NCBI RefSeq assembly: GCF_029626175.1
Contig: NZ_JARUBM010000002.1
Coordinates: forward strand, 5,907,001-5,971,000
DNA: 64,000 bases
From: Micromonospora sp. WMMD1082
GTDB taxonomy: Bacteria; Actinomycetota; Actinomycetes; Mycobacteriales; Micromonosporaceae
Reading direction: 5' to 3'
Positions within the stretch are counted from its first letter, which is position 1. Every line of letters starts with the position of its first letter. The notes below the pieces were generated by a model. It saw nothing but the letters and a program-made list of their open reading frames with translations, was not told the origin of the DNA and did no database searches. Shown piece after piece: positions 1 through 10,620 of the stretch. Both the position numbers and the translations under genes were made by a program.

Positions 1-479
1 TCCTGTGCAAGACCGGACGCGTCCGGTACGCGTGGGTGCCCGGCATCCCGCTGGTGTGGGATGCCGTCGTCACGCTTACCGCGAGCTGGCAGAAGATCTT
101 CAGCGACGATCCGAGGATCGGCTACTGGGCGCAACACATCCAGTACAAGGACGCGATCGCGGCGGGTCAGACCCAGCTCGGGCCGGCCGCGAACCTCGAC
201 CAGATGGAGGCGGTGGTGCGCAACACCTTCGTCCAGGGGGCGCTGTCGATCCTCTTCGCCGTGCTCATCCTCGTCATCCTGGCCGACGCCATCCGGGTCT
301 GTGTGTCCCATCTGCGCAGTGGGCGGACCAGCGACACGGAACATCCGCACGAACCGTCCAAGGTCTTCGCGCCGGCCGGACTGTTCGCCACGGCCGAGGA
401 GAAGCGGATCCAGCAGCTGTGGGCGCAGCACCGCCCCGAGTCGCCGGAGGAGCCAGCGGTCCTGGCTGGTCGCGAGTGA
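1..479 (+). CDS. cstA: CstA-family transporter, C-terminal part (truncated by window edge)
   Basis: The reading frame enters from the left edge and ends with TGA at 477-479, so only about the last 158 residues are visible. The segment VPGIPLVWDAVVTLTASWQK followed by KIFSDDPRIGYW is the well-conserved C-terminal region of the carbon starvation protein CstA, an inner-membrane peptide/pyruvate importer. A hydrophobic helix (ALSILFAVLILVILADAIRV, about 25 residues before a charged tail) is the last membrane segment. The tail is hydrophilic and ends EEPAVLAGRE. The following ybdD-type gene overlaps the stop codon by 4 nt, the usual cstA-ybdD arrangement, which supports the call. The substrate (peptides or pyruvate) cannot be told from this fragment. 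Confidence 0.9.
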   Translation, partial: LCKTGRVRYAWVPGIPLVWDAVVTLTASWQKIFSDDPRIGYWAQHIQYKDAIAAGQTQLGPAANLDQMEAVVRNTFVQGALSILFAVLILVILADAIRVCVSHLRSGRTSDTEHPHEPSKVFAPAGLFATAEEKRIQQLWAQHRPESPEEPAVLAGRE

Positions 480-706
480 GCTGGCCGCGGGCCCGGGGCC
501 GGGCCAGGTCCGCCTGGTCGGCCCTGGCCCGCACCGGCCGGTTCGCCCTGTGGTACGTCAGGGAGGTCGTCGGCGAGAACGACTACGAGCGCTATGTCAG
601 TCATCTGCGGCGCCATCACCCGCAGACCCGACCCGTCCCCCGGGCGGTGTTCGAACGCGACAAGACACAGCGGCTCGAAAGCCGTCCGAACAGCCGCTGC
701 TGCTGA
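476..706 (+). CDS. YbdD/YjiX (DUF466) small protein, CstA partner
   Basis: This 76-residue protein starts at a GTG overlapping the cstA stop codon (GTGA), so the two are translationally coupled. The core LWYVREVVGENDYERYVSHL and the later HHPQTRPVPRAVFER are the DUF466/YbdD signature, and it ends with the typical Arg-Cys-Cys. In enterobacteria, proteins of this family accompany CstA/BtsT transporters and are needed for their transport activity. The same role is inferred here from adjacency. The length (60-80 aa) is normal for the family. The GTG was chosen because the conserved region begins about 26 residues later and the overlap is the standard one. Confidence 0.85.
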   Translation: MSWPRARGRARSAWSALARTGRFALWYVREVVGENDYERYVSHLRRHHPQTRPVPRAVFERDKTQRLESRPNSRCC

Positions 707-780
707 CCGGCCCCACCTGGGCAGAAGTAGCCGACCGGCGGGCACGTCGAGAGCCCTCTTGATCGACTTCGTCCCATAGC

Positions 781-2592
781 ATGACGCGCATGACGCACCC
801 GGTCCCCGGTGCGGCCCGGCCCGCCGCGTGGTGGCTGCGGGTTGTGTTCGCGGTGATCGGCGTGTTCGCTTCGGTGCTCGGCTACATCGGCCTGGAACGC
901 CTGTCGGAGGTGCGGCCGGATGCCATCGCGGACCGCTACGACATCCTCTACTACGACCTGCAACTCTTCTTCCTCAGCGCCGAGCTCTTCGAGGAACCGG
1001 GCCCCTACCCGTGGCAGCTGCAGGTCGCCCGGTTCGTCGCACCGCTGTTCACCCTGCTCGCCGTGGCCGAGGCCGGCCGGCTGCTGCTGGCCGCCGAGAT
1101 CCGCCGGCTGCGCGCCCGCCGCGCCAGCGGCCACGCGGTCGTCTGCGGCGACTCGCAGTTCGCCCACATGCTCGCCGACCGCCTCTACGCCGACGGTGAA
1201 CGCGTGGTCGTGGTGCGCTCCGAGCCGTTCGGGCCGCTGGAGTACCGCCGGCGCCGCTATCTCGGCGTCGTCGGCGACGCCACCAGTGTGGAGGTGCTGC
1301 GCGGCGCCGGCCTGTCGCGGGCGCACACCGTCTACGCCTGCACCGACGACGCCGACCGTAACCACGCGATCGCCAACACCGCCAACCGGCTGATCCAGGA
1401 CCGGCGGCACCCACCCCGGGTGTACGTGCAGGTCCACGATCCCGAGATGTGCCTGTCGTTGCAGGCCCGGCGGCTCGGCGCCGCCGGCTCCAGCCGCCTG
1501 CGGCTGGACTACTTCCACGTCGACGACATCGCCGCCCGCGCACTGCACCGGCACCACCCGCTGCCGTCCGCCCTCAGCCGGCCGACGAAGGTCCTCATCG
1601 CCGGCGAGGGCAGTTTCCGCCGCGCCCTGCTGGTGGAGAGCGCCCGGCACTGGCGCGCACACCGGACCGAGGGCGGCCGGAGCGCCCGGCCGCTACAGGT
1701 GGACCTCGTGGCGCCGGACGCCCGCCGCGAACTCACCCTTGCCGTCTCCCGCTACCCGTTCCTGGCCGACGTCTGCCGGTTGTCCGCGTACGACCGGGAC
1801 ATCGACGGGCTGCTCGGGCTGGACCAGTTCGTCGCCGAGGGCTACGACCGCATCTACATCTGCGCACCGGACGAGATCAGCGGCCTGCAGTTCGCGCTGG
1901 ACACGTCCGCGCTCTGGCGGGGGGCGCAGGGCGCGGTCTTCGTACCGGTCTACCGGCAGGCCGCGCTCGCCGCCGCCTTCCACGGCGACGCCCGCCACGA
2001 CCTGCTCGACGAGGTGCACGGCAAGCTGCGGCTCTATCCGGTGCTGACCCACGCCTGCGATGCCCGACTGATCGCCGAGGACCTTACCGAGCGACTGGCC
2101 CAGCAGATCCACGCCCGGTACCTGCACGCCCAGCATCGGGCCGGGGTGCGCCTCGGCGACGCCCCCGCAATGGTGCCCTGGTCCCGGCTGCCCGAGTCCC
2201 TGCGGCGGGCCAACCGCAGCCATGTCCAGGACATCGCGGCCAAGCTGTTGAACCTGGGTTGCGTCGTGGCACCCCGGCACGGCAGCGCCGGCGACGCCTC
2301 GGCCGCCGGCCGGGCCATCGACGACCGGGTCGAGCAGCTGGCCCGGCTCGAACACGAACGGTGGTGCCGGGAGCGGCGCGGCGACGGTTGGACGTACGGA
2401 CAGCTGCGGGACGAGGCCCGGCGACGGCACCCCGCACTGCGGCCCTGGGACGAGCTGCCCCCCGCCGTCCAGGAGCAGAACCGCGAGGAGATCCGGGCCC
2501 TGCCCGACGTGCTGTCCGACAGCGGGTTCGAGCTGATCCGGCTGAGTCCCGCGGTGCCCGCTCAGTGGGGAGGGCCGGCCGATGGCGCCTGA
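781..2592 (+). CDS. Membrane TrkA-N / RyR domain protein
   Basis: 603 residues. Two N-terminal hydrophobic segments (about 17-40, WWLRVVFAVIGVFASVLGY; and 82-103, VARFVAPLFTLLAVAEAG) flank a short outer loop, as in a minimal ion-channel-like module. They are followed by a TrkA-N/RCK Rossmann fold (HAVVCGDSQFAHMLADRL at about 118-135) and a second Rossmann-like unit (KVLIAGEGSFRRALLVE at about 270). The C-terminus (about 515-590) carries a RyR domain: LARLEHERWCRERRGDGWTY, then RRHPALRPWDELP and a Gln-Asn-Arg-Glu run. In prokaryotes RyR domains occur with TrkA-N, SLOG and effector domains in predicted nucleotide-dependent conflict systems, where they are thought to bind NAD/ADP-ribose-like ligands. 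It overlaps the next gene by 11 nt. The start could be ATG 781 or ATG 790. Domain calls are firm; a sensor/channel role is inferred. Confidence 0.85.
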   Translation: MTRMTHPVPGAARPAAWWLRVVFAVIGVFASVLGYIGLERLSEVRPDAIADRYDILYYDLQLFFLSAELFEEPGPYPWQLQVARFVAPLFTLLAVAEAGRLLLAAEIRRLRARRASGHAVVCGDSQFAHMLADRLYADGERVVVVRSEPFGPLEYRRRRYLGVVGDATSVEVLRGAGLSRAHTVYACTDDADRNHAIANTANRLIQDRRHPPRVYVQVHDPEMCLSLQARRLGAAGSSRLRLDYFHVDDIAARALHRHHPLPSALSRPTKVLIAGEGSFRRALLVESARHWRAHRTEGGRSARPLQVDLVAPDARRELTLAVSRYPFLADVCRLSAYDRDIDGLLGLDQFVAEGYDRIYICAPDEISGLQFALDTSALWRGAQGAVFVPVYRQAALAAAFHGDARHDLLDEVHGKLRLYPVLTHACDARLIAEDLTERLAQQIHARYLHAQHRAGVRLGDAPAMVPWSRLPESLRRANRSHVQDIAAKLLNLGCVVAPRHGSAGDASAAGRAIDDRVEQLARLEHERWCRERRGDGWTYGQLRDEARRRHPALRPWDELPPAVQEQNREEIRALPDVLSDSGFELIRLSPAVPAQWGGPADGA

Positions 2593-3094
2593 TCGCGTAC
2601 CGGTCCGCCTCGGGGTCACCGGCCACATCAACCTGACCCCGGCCACCGAGCGGCTCGTCGCCGACGCGCTCCGCGTCGAGCTGCGCCGGATCAGCGACCG
2701 GCCGGTGCACGGCGTCACCTGCCTGGCGGCCGGCACCGACCAGATCTTCGCCCGCGCGGTCCTGGACAGCGGCGGCACGTACGAGGTGATCCTGCCCGCC
2801 CGGGACTACCGGGACACGATCGGCCCCGCGGGCCGGGCCGCCTTCGACGAGCTGCTGCGCCGGGCGACCCGCGTCATCCACACCGGCTACCGCACCTCCG
2901 GCACCGCCGCCTACGCCGCCGCCAACCGGGAGCTGGTGCTGCGCGTACAGCGGCTGGTGGCGGTCTGGGACGGTGAACCGGGCTGTCACGCCGCGTCGAC
3001 CGACCGGACCGTCCGGTGGGCGCGCCAGCGGGGCATCCCGACCACGGTCCTCTGGCCCCCCGACGCCCGCCGCGCGGCGCCGCACCAGGTCTGA
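2582..3094 (+). CDS. SLOG-fold (LOG/DprA-like) protein
   Basis: 170 residues, starting at an ATG that overlaps the RyR gene by 11 nt, so the pair is co-translated. Visible SLOG features are the N-terminal strand and loop LGVTGHINLTPATERLV, a mid segment with VTCLAAGTDQIFARAVL, the ILPARDYRD motif, and the C-terminal YAAANRELVLRVQRLVAVWDG, which forms the final strand of the Rossmannoid sheet. SLOG proteins include lysine-decarboxylase-like LOG enzymes and DprA. In conflict systems they are predicted to make or sense nucleotide-derived signals. Coupling to a TrkA-N/RyR protein suggests a ligand generator/receptor pair. Substrate and activity are unknown. Confidence 0.85.
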   Translation: MAPDRVPVRLGVTGHINLTPATERLVADALRVELRRISDRPVHGVTCLAAGTDQIFARAVLDSGGTYEVILPARDYRDTIGPAGRAAFDELLRRATRVIHTGYRTSGTAAYAAANRELVLRVQRLVAVWDGEPGCHAASTDRTVRWARQRGIPTTVLWPPDARRAAPHQV

Positions 3095-3150
3095 CGGCGC
3101 CGGGCCCGCGACGGCGGCGCGCTGCGCTGTGATCGGCGGCGCGCGGTCAG

Positions 3151-5757
<2,607 letters not shown>

Positions 5758-5790
5758 CCCGGGTGTCCACCGGGCCCGGACGCCCCCGCG

Positions 5791-6216
5791 TCAGTCACCG
5801 TCGACCTTCTCCGGCACGGCCACGGTGCCCTGCCGGGGCACCGACACCGACTTGATCACCTCGGCCAGGGTCTTCTCCGACACGTCCCGCACGTCGATCT
5901 CGGTGCCGTCCGGGAGGGTCATCCGCAGCCGCTTGCCCCGGTTGCGCTCCTGGTAGCGCTTGATCACCTCGGCCAGGTGGCGGATGTCCGCCGCCGCCCG
6001 CTTGGCCGTCGGCACGGTGAAGACGGCGAGGGCGAGGAGGCCGAAGAGGTAGCTGGCCGTGTCCCGCGTGCCCGGCGCGGCCTCGGTGGCCAGTTCCGTC
6101 GCCTCGACGCCGGAAAGCTCGTTCAGGTGGTCCTTGAGATGGCGTGCCTGCTCGGCCAGTTCCTCGTCGGTGATCGGCCCGTCGGAAACCACCTGCAGGA
6201 TCAATCCATCAGCCAT
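5791..6216 (-). CDS. EACC1-like effector-associated protein
   Basis: 141 residues. It has a polar N-terminal helical part, a Pro-Gly-x-x-Asp turn (APGTRDTASYLFG), a hydrophobic stretch (LFGLLALAVFTVP, about 57-69), an amphipathic helix, a basic RNRGKRLRMTL strand, and a closing DGTEIDVRDVSEKTLAEVI. This order matches my recollection of the effector-associated constant component 1 (EACC1) family, small proteins encoded next to effectors (caspases, trypsins and others) in actinobacterial NTP-dependent conflict systems. It is the upstream gene of a two-gene unit with the caspase-GH13 gene (33 nt gap). Its biochemical role is unknown. Family assignment is from layout, not from a search. Confidence 0.7.
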   Translation of the reverse strand: MADGLILQVVSDGPITDEELAEQARHLKDHLNELSGVEATELATEAAPGTRDTASYLFGLLALAVFTVPTAKRAAADIRHLAEVIKRYQERNRGKRLRMTLPDGTEIDVRDVSEKTLAEVIKSVSVPRQGTVAVPEKVDGD

Positions 6217-6315
6217 GATCCCATCGTGGTCGGTGTCACTACAGCGTGCAAGGGCCTGGACGGCTGGATGTAGGCGCGATCCACGGCGGTGAACCGCGCG
6301 ACGGGTGGCGACCGC

Positions 6316-6942
6316 TCAGACGCCCCGGGCGAACAGCGCCAGGCGCACCCGGTTGGGGCTGCCCGTCTTCGTCATCAGGCTGGTGATGTGGGTCTTCACC
6401 GTGGTGACGCCGATGTGCAGCCGCTCGGCGATCTCGCCGTTGGAGAGCCCCTCGGCGACCAGGTTCAGCACCTGCTGCTCGCGGGCGGTCAGCCCGTCGA
6501 CCGGCGGGGGTGTCTCGGTGCGGGCGTGCACCGCGCGGTGCACCAGGCGACCCAGCACCTCCTGGCTGAACGGGCTGTCGCCGGCCGCGGCCCGCCGCAC
6601 GCCGTCCAGCAGATCGGCCGGCGGTGCGTCCTTGAGCAGGAAACCACAGGCGCCGGCGGTCAACGCCGGATAGAGATGGTCGTCGTCGCCGAACGTGGTC
6701 AGCACCAGGACCCGGATGCCGGGCCGGTCGGCGAGGATCCGGCTGGTCGCGGAGATCCCGTCGACGCCCGGCATGCGCAGGTCCATCACGACGACGTCGG
6801 GGACGAGCCGGGCGGCGAGGGAGATCGCGTCGCGACCGTTGTCGGCCTCGCCGACGACCTCGATGTCGGGCTGTGCCTCGCAGAGCATGCGCAGGCCCGC
6901 GCGGATGAGATGCTGGTCGTCGACCAGCAGGACACGGATCAT
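6316..6942 (-). CDS. NarL/FixJ-type response regulator
   Basis: 208 residues: receiver domain (about 1-120; IRVLLVDDQHLIRAGLRML with the acidic pocket, phospho-acceptor Asp in DVVVMDLRMPG, conserved Thr in LVLTTFGDD and Lys in GFLLKDAPP) and a LuxR-type HTH (about 143-205; LTAREQQVLNLVAEGLSNGE, then VKTHITSLMTK). Its ATG overlaps the TGA of the upstream histidine kinase gene by 4 nt, so they form a two-component pair with the kinase first. Genes of this class in actinomycetes control varied envelope, antibiotic and stress responses. The target is not evident, though the ABA4-like and membrane-protein genes lie just upstream on the same strand. Confidence 0.93.
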   Translation of the reverse strand: MIRVLLVDDQHLIRAGLRMLCEAQPDIEVVGEADNGRDAISLAARLVPDVVVMDLRMPGVDGISATSRILADRPGIRVLVLTTFGDDDHLYPALTAGACGFLLKDAPPADLLDGVRRAAAGDSPFSQEVLGRLVHRAVHARTETPPPVDGLTAREQQVLNLVAEGLSNGEIAERLHIGVTTVKTHITSLMTKTGSPNRVRLALFARGV

Positions 6943-8192
6943 GCCGGCTCCGCCGCGCGCGGCCCGACGGCGGCCTCGTCGTCCGGCGATGGCGGGGACG
7001 GTGTGCCGCGGGGCGACGGGGGCGACCCGGAGGTCGGGGCGGGCAGCACGGTGGCGACCCGCCAACCCGCGCCGGTCGGCCCGGCCGTCAACTGCCCACC
7101 GAGCACCTCGACCCGTTCGCGCATTCCGGTGAGGCCATGGCCGCCACCGGCCGGCACCGTGACCGGCACCCAGCCGTGCCCGTCGTCGACCACCTCCCAG
7201 CGGACGGCCCCGTCGACCACGCCGACCGACAGGCGCGCCACGGCGGACGTCCCCGCGTGCTTGGCCACGTTGGTCAGCGACTCCTGGGTGAGGCGCAACA
7301 CCGCCAGGCCCCGCACCGCGTCGAGCGAACCGACCGCCGGGTCGATGTCGGCCTCCACGGTGACACCGGCCTGGCGGGCCCGGTCGATCGCCGCGCCGAG
7401 GGCGGCCGGCAGGGCGGCCGGCTCGATGGCGGTCAGCGCCGCGTCGCCGCGTACGCCGTCGGGGTCGCGCAACACCGCCACCAGCCGGCGCAGGTCGGCC
7501 AGCGCCGCGGCGCCGGTGCCGTGCACGTCGTCGAAGACCGCCCCCACCCGGGGATCCAGGTCGGTCAGTACGTGCCGGGCCACGCCGACCCGCAGCACCA
7601 TCGACGCCACGTGATGCGCGACCACGTCGTGCAGCTCCCGGGCGATGGCGCTGCGTTCGTCGGCGCGGGCGGCGCGGCTCTCCGACTCGCGCCGGCGCTG
7701 CTCCTCCGCCACCCGCTGCCGCGCCTGCTGACCGAGTTCCCGGGTGGTCCGGATGACCAGCCCGAGCAGCAGCGGAATGCCGACCTCCAGCAGCAACCCG
7801 AACACACCGGAGAGGAAGAGCGGCAGCGGGTCGCCGATCGAGTCGGTGAGGTCGACCGCGGCCAGCAGCCCGGCGGCGAGCCAGATGGTCCGGCTCCGGC
7901 GGGCCCGCATGGTCAGCTCGAACAGCGCCCAACTGGCCCCCACCTGGTTGACCAGGAAGTCGTCGACGAGGCAGATCGCGACCGCCAGCAGCGCGGCCTG
8001 CGCCACCAGGTTGACCAGCGGCCGGCGGTGGAACCCGAGGCCGACGGCGAACGCGAGCGCCGCGAGGATCGCCTGCGCGGTCGTCGGCGCGCCCACGGCA
8101 CCGAAGGCCAGATATCCCAGGCCGGACAGGACGAGCAACACCATCCGCGCGAGGGACTCGCGCGCGTCGAACAGTCGCCTCAGCCGGCCCAC
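6939..8192 (-). CDS. NarL/DesK-family sensor histidine kinase
   Basis: 417 residues. Five or so hydrophobic segments fill residues 15-155 (for example VLLVLSGLGYLAFGAVGA and LFLSGVFGLLLEVGIPLLLG). A coiled region (ARQRVAEEQRRRESESRAA) leads into the HisKA_3 dimerisation helix with phospho-acceptor His in IARELHDVVAHHV. The ATPase domain shows the N box (LTQESLTNVAKHAG) and G box (VVDDGHGW, GGGHGLTGMRERVE). The C-terminal tail is Pro/Ser-rich. It is partner of the LuxR-type regulator, overlapping it by 4 nt. The membrane sensor has no recognisable extracellular domain, suggesting it reads a membrane-related signal (inference). Confidence 0.92.
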   Translation of the reverse strand: MGRLRRLFDARESLARMVLLVLSGLGYLAFGAVGAPTTAQAILAALAFAVGLGFHRRPLVNLVAQAALLAVAICLVDDFLVNQVGASWALFELTMRARRSRTIWLAAGLLAAVDLTDSIGDPLPLFLSGVFGLLLEVGIPLLLGLVIRTTRELGQQARQRVAEEQRRRESESRAARADERSAIARELHDVVAHHVASMVLRVGVARHVLTDLDPRVGAVFDDVHGTGAAALADLRRLVAVLRDPDGVRGDAALTAIEPAALPAALGAAIDRARQAGVTVEADIDPAVGSLDAVRGLAVLRLTQESLTNVAKHAGTSAVARLSVGVVDGAVRWEVVDDGHGWVPVTVPAGGGHGLTGMRERVEVLGGQLTAGPTGAGWRVATVLPAPTSGSPPSPRGTPSPPSPDDEAAVGPRAAEPA

Positions 8193-8197
8193 GACGG

Positions 8198-8653
8198 TCA
8201 GCCTAGGCGGTGCGGGTCGGGGTCACGAGTGGCCGGCGACGGCGCCCATCGGGGACGGACGGCCAGGTAGGCGGCCAGGCCGAGCGGCCCCAGCAGGATC
8301 GTCAGCACCAGCACCGGCGCCATCACCAGTGCCGGGATCTCCCGTTCCCGGCTGTCCAGCCACGCCCACCGGCCGACGAACAGGTCGAACGCGATCATGT
8401 GGGCCCAGGCCGCCGCCGCGCCGTCGGCGCCGCTCAGCAGCTCCCGCACGCCGTCGAGGGTCGGGGAGGCCACGACCGGCAGCAGCTCCCCGAGCGCCGG
8501 GAGCACCAGGATCGCGTAGATCGCGACGACCGGCGCCACGATCAGCGGCGACCGGATGATCCGTGCCGTCACCGCCCAGTTGGGCAGCAGGATCATCAGC
8601 GCCCAGAAGGGCGCGGCCACCGCGAACGTCAGCGTGAACAACGTACCGCTCAC
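8198..8653 (-). CDS. ABA4-like (DUF4281) membrane protein
   Basis: 151 residues with four hydrophobic segments. It begins VSGTLFTLTFAVAAPFWALM and includes the family-typical GAAAAWAHMIAFDLFVGRWAW and LTILLGPLGLAAYL. Members of this family resemble the plant ABA4 (neoxanthin synthesis) protein, but bacterial versions have no proven function. The GTG start overlaps the stop of the upstream membrane gene (GTGA), so the two are coupled. It ends 5 nt upstream of the histidine kinase start, so all four - strand genes may be one transcript. Confidence 0.75.
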   Translation of the reverse strand: MSGTLFTLTFAVAAPFWALMILLPNWAVTARIIRSPLIVAPVVAIYAILVLPALGELLPVVASPTLDGVRELLSGADGAAAAWAHMIAFDLFVGRWAWLDSREREIPALVMAPVLVLTILLGPLGLAAYLAVRPRWAPSPATRDPDPHRLG

Positions 8654-9678
8654 TGGTGCACCTCCTCGCGTCCGTCGCCCGCAGTCGCCACCGTCATCGC
8701 CATGGCCGGTGCCGGCGGTGTGGCCGTGGCCGGCGCGGTCACGGTGACCGGTGCCGTCGTCGTGGCCGCTGGGGCCCGGCGGCCCGCCAGCACCCCCGCG
8801 ACGGCGGCTGCGGTGGCCGCCACCAGCGCCGCCGCGACGGCCAGGGTGAGCGCGTCCGGCCGCAGCAGCGGCTGCCCGCGCAGGGCCTGCCAGGTGAACA
8901 GGATCGTCGACGCGCCGTACGCGAGGCCCGCGACGAGCAGCAGCCGCGCCCGGGTGCGCTCGTCCAGCCGGCCCCCGGAGAACCGACCCAGCAGGAGCGC
9001 CAGGATGGGCAGCGCCTGCAACCCGTGCAGCCCGACGAAGTGCCCGATCCGCAGGTCCCCGCCGATGGTGCTCCAGCCGACCAGCGGCAGCCCCGGCCCG
9101 CCGTCCGGTACGCCGACGCTGTGTGCGCCGGCGATGCCCTCGACGGCGGGCGCCTGGCCGGGCATGGTCATCGGTATCGCCACCAGCATGCCGAGCAGCG
9201 CCAGGCCGAGCCCCAGGCGCACCGCGTACCGGGCGGCCCGGTCCGCGATCGGCTGGCGCAGCACCGCGACGCCGATGACGACGTGCGCGGCGAACAGCAC
9301 CATGATTGCCGTACCCATCAGCAGCCACAGTACGGCGTTCAGCTCGCTGGTCTCGTTGTAGTGACTGGTGGTGCCGCGCAGCACCTGCCCGACGATGACG
9401 GCCATCTCCACCACCCCCATGGCGACCACGACGGTGGCCGCCCACTCCGCGATCCGGCTGCGGCGGCGCAGCAGCGAGAGCATCCAGGCCAGGGTGATGC
9501 CGTACAGCACGAAGGACACCGAGAACTTGAACGGCTTGAGCCAGATCGGCACACCGGTCAGGACCCGCTGATCGGCGACGATGCCGACCGCGCAGACGAC
9601 GGCGAGCACCGCCATCGCCGAGACGAAGACCATCAGCGGGCGGTGCCAACGCGCCCGCCCGGAAAGGTTGGTAGTCAT
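8650..9678 (-). CDS. Polytopic membrane protein of unknown function
   Basis: 342 residues, about eight hydrophobic segments (for example PLMVFVSAMAVLAVVCAVGI, VSFVLYGITLAWMLSLL, LALLGMLVAIPMTMPG, LALAVAAALVAATAAAVAGV) and an Ala/Thr/Pro-rich tail (TTTAPVTVTAPATATPPAP). The soluble loop with VGWSTIGGDLRIGHFVGLHG and the LQALPIL segment is characteristic of an uncharacterised actinobacterial family I cannot name. It is the first gene of a coupled unit with the ABA4-like gene. It is divergent from the CBS-BON gene, and the 197-bp gap between them holds an 18-bp inverted repeat. Confidence 0.75.
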   Translation of the reverse strand: MTTNLSGRARWHRPLMVFVSAMAVLAVVCAVGIVADQRVLTGVPIWLKPFKFSVSFVLYGITLAWMLSLLRRRSRIAEWAATVVVAMGVVEMAVIVGQVLRGTTSHYNETSELNAVLWLLMGTAIMVLFAAHVVIGVAVLRQPIADRAARYAVRLGLGLALLGMLVAIPMTMPGQAPAVEGIAGAHSVGVPDGGPGLPLVGWSTIGGDLRIGHFVGLHGLQALPILALLLGRFSGGRLDERTRARLLLVAGLAYGASTILFTWQALRGQPLLRPDALTLAVAAALVAATAAAVAGVLAGRRAPAATTTAPVTVTAPATATPPAPAMAMTVATAGDGREEVHQ

Positions 9679-9778
9679 GCTTCCGATGCTGGTGCGGGCA
9701 GGCGCGGACGTCGCCCGACCGCGGGCCACGGTTGCGGCCGGTTGTCGGGCCGTCCGCGGCCGGTGGTCGGGTCGTCCC

Positions 9779-9796
9779 CTCCTACCCCGGTAGGAG
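9779..9796. promoter_or_regulatory. 18-bp inverted repeat in a divergent promoter region
   Basis: CTCCTACCCCGGTAGGAG has two 8-bp arms (CTCCTACC and GGTAGGAG) around CC. It lies 101 bp upstream of the membrane protein start and 80 bp upstream of the CBS-BON start. Its position and symmetry fit an operator for a dimeric regulator, perhaps the neighbouring LuxR-type protein. No binding protein can be assigned from sequence. Confidence 0.45.
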
Positions 9797-9875
9797 AGGT
9801 CCAACGCCCCTGCCGGCGACATATGCGGTGGTGGCAGGCTGGAAGTGGGTAAGTGACGGGGGTAAGGAGGAGGCG

Positions 9876-10610
9876 ATGACCACCAACACCCTGAAGAAGA
9901 GACAGTGGACGGTCGAAGATGTGATGACGCGCGACGTCGTGTCGGTGGCGGCCGACACGTCGTACCGCGAGGTTGTCGACGCGTTGGTGAACAGCGGCGT
10001 GAGCGCGGCGCCGGTGGTCGACGCGGAGGGCCGGGTCCTCGGCGTCGTATCCGAGGCGGACCTGTTGCACAAGGTCGAGGCCGCGGGGGAGGAGCGGGAG
10101 CGCCGGCTCGTGAGCGGCCTGCGCCGCCTGGCGGCGAAGGCGCGGGCCACCGTCGCCGCCGACCTGATGACCGCGCCGGCGATCGTGGTCGAACCCACCG
10201 CGTCCGTCGTCGCGGCGGCCCGGCGGCTGGAGGCGGAGCAGATCAAGCGGATGCCGGTCGTGGACGCCGAACGGCGGCTCGTCGGTGTGGTGTCCCGCCG
10301 GGACCTGCTGCGGATCCACACGCGGGCGGATGCGGAGATCCGCGCCGACATCGTCGAGAACGTGCTGCGCGGCCTGTGGGTCGACCCGAGCGCCGTCGAG
10401 GTCGGTGTGGTGGACGGCGTCGTGACGCTGTCCGGCACCGTCGAGAGTCGTAGTCTCGCCGGCATCGTCGCCGACCACGCGGCAAAGCTCGCGGGCGTCG
10501 TCGACGTGGTCGACCGGTTGACCTGGGAGCGGGACGACACGGAGCTGATCGGCTCGCGCGGCTTCGCGTTCGGCACCGCCGAGCGCCTCATGCGACCCTC
10601 GCGCGACTAG
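9876..10610 (+). CDS. CBS-CBS-BON domain protein
   Basis: 244 residues. The start is ATG 9876, preceded by a strong ribosome site (AAGGAGGAGG). Two CBS motifs (about 11-62, VEDVMTRDVVSVAADTSYRE to VVSEADLL; about 93-145, ADLMTAPAIVVEPTASV to VVSRRDLL) form a Bateman module likely to bind an adenine nucleotide. A BON domain follows (about 152-218, DAEIRADIVENVL then VDGVVTLSGTVES), usually a phospholipid- or protein-binding fold. No signal peptide is present, so it is cytoplasmic. Such CBS-BON proteins are common in actinobacteria, often near stress or hypoxia genes. The ligand and partner are unknown. Confidence 0.9.
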   Translation: MTTNTLKKRQWTVEDVMTRDVVSVAADTSYREVVDALVNSGVSAAPVVDAEGRVLGVVSEADLLHKVEAAGEERERRLVSGLRRLAAKARATVAADLMTAPAIVVEPTASVVAAARRLEAEQIKRMPVVDAERRLVGVVSRRDLLRIHTRADAEIRADIVENVLRGLWVDPSAVEVGVVDGVVTLSGTVESRSLAGIVADHAAKLAGVVDVVDRLTWERDDTELIGSRGFAFGTAERLMRPSRD

Positions 10611-10620
10611 ATTCGGGCCG

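Noticed and set aside
3095-3150. Terminator between the convergent SLOG and caspase genes
   Set aside because: GC-rich with GCGCGC runs but no clean extended stem could be paired.
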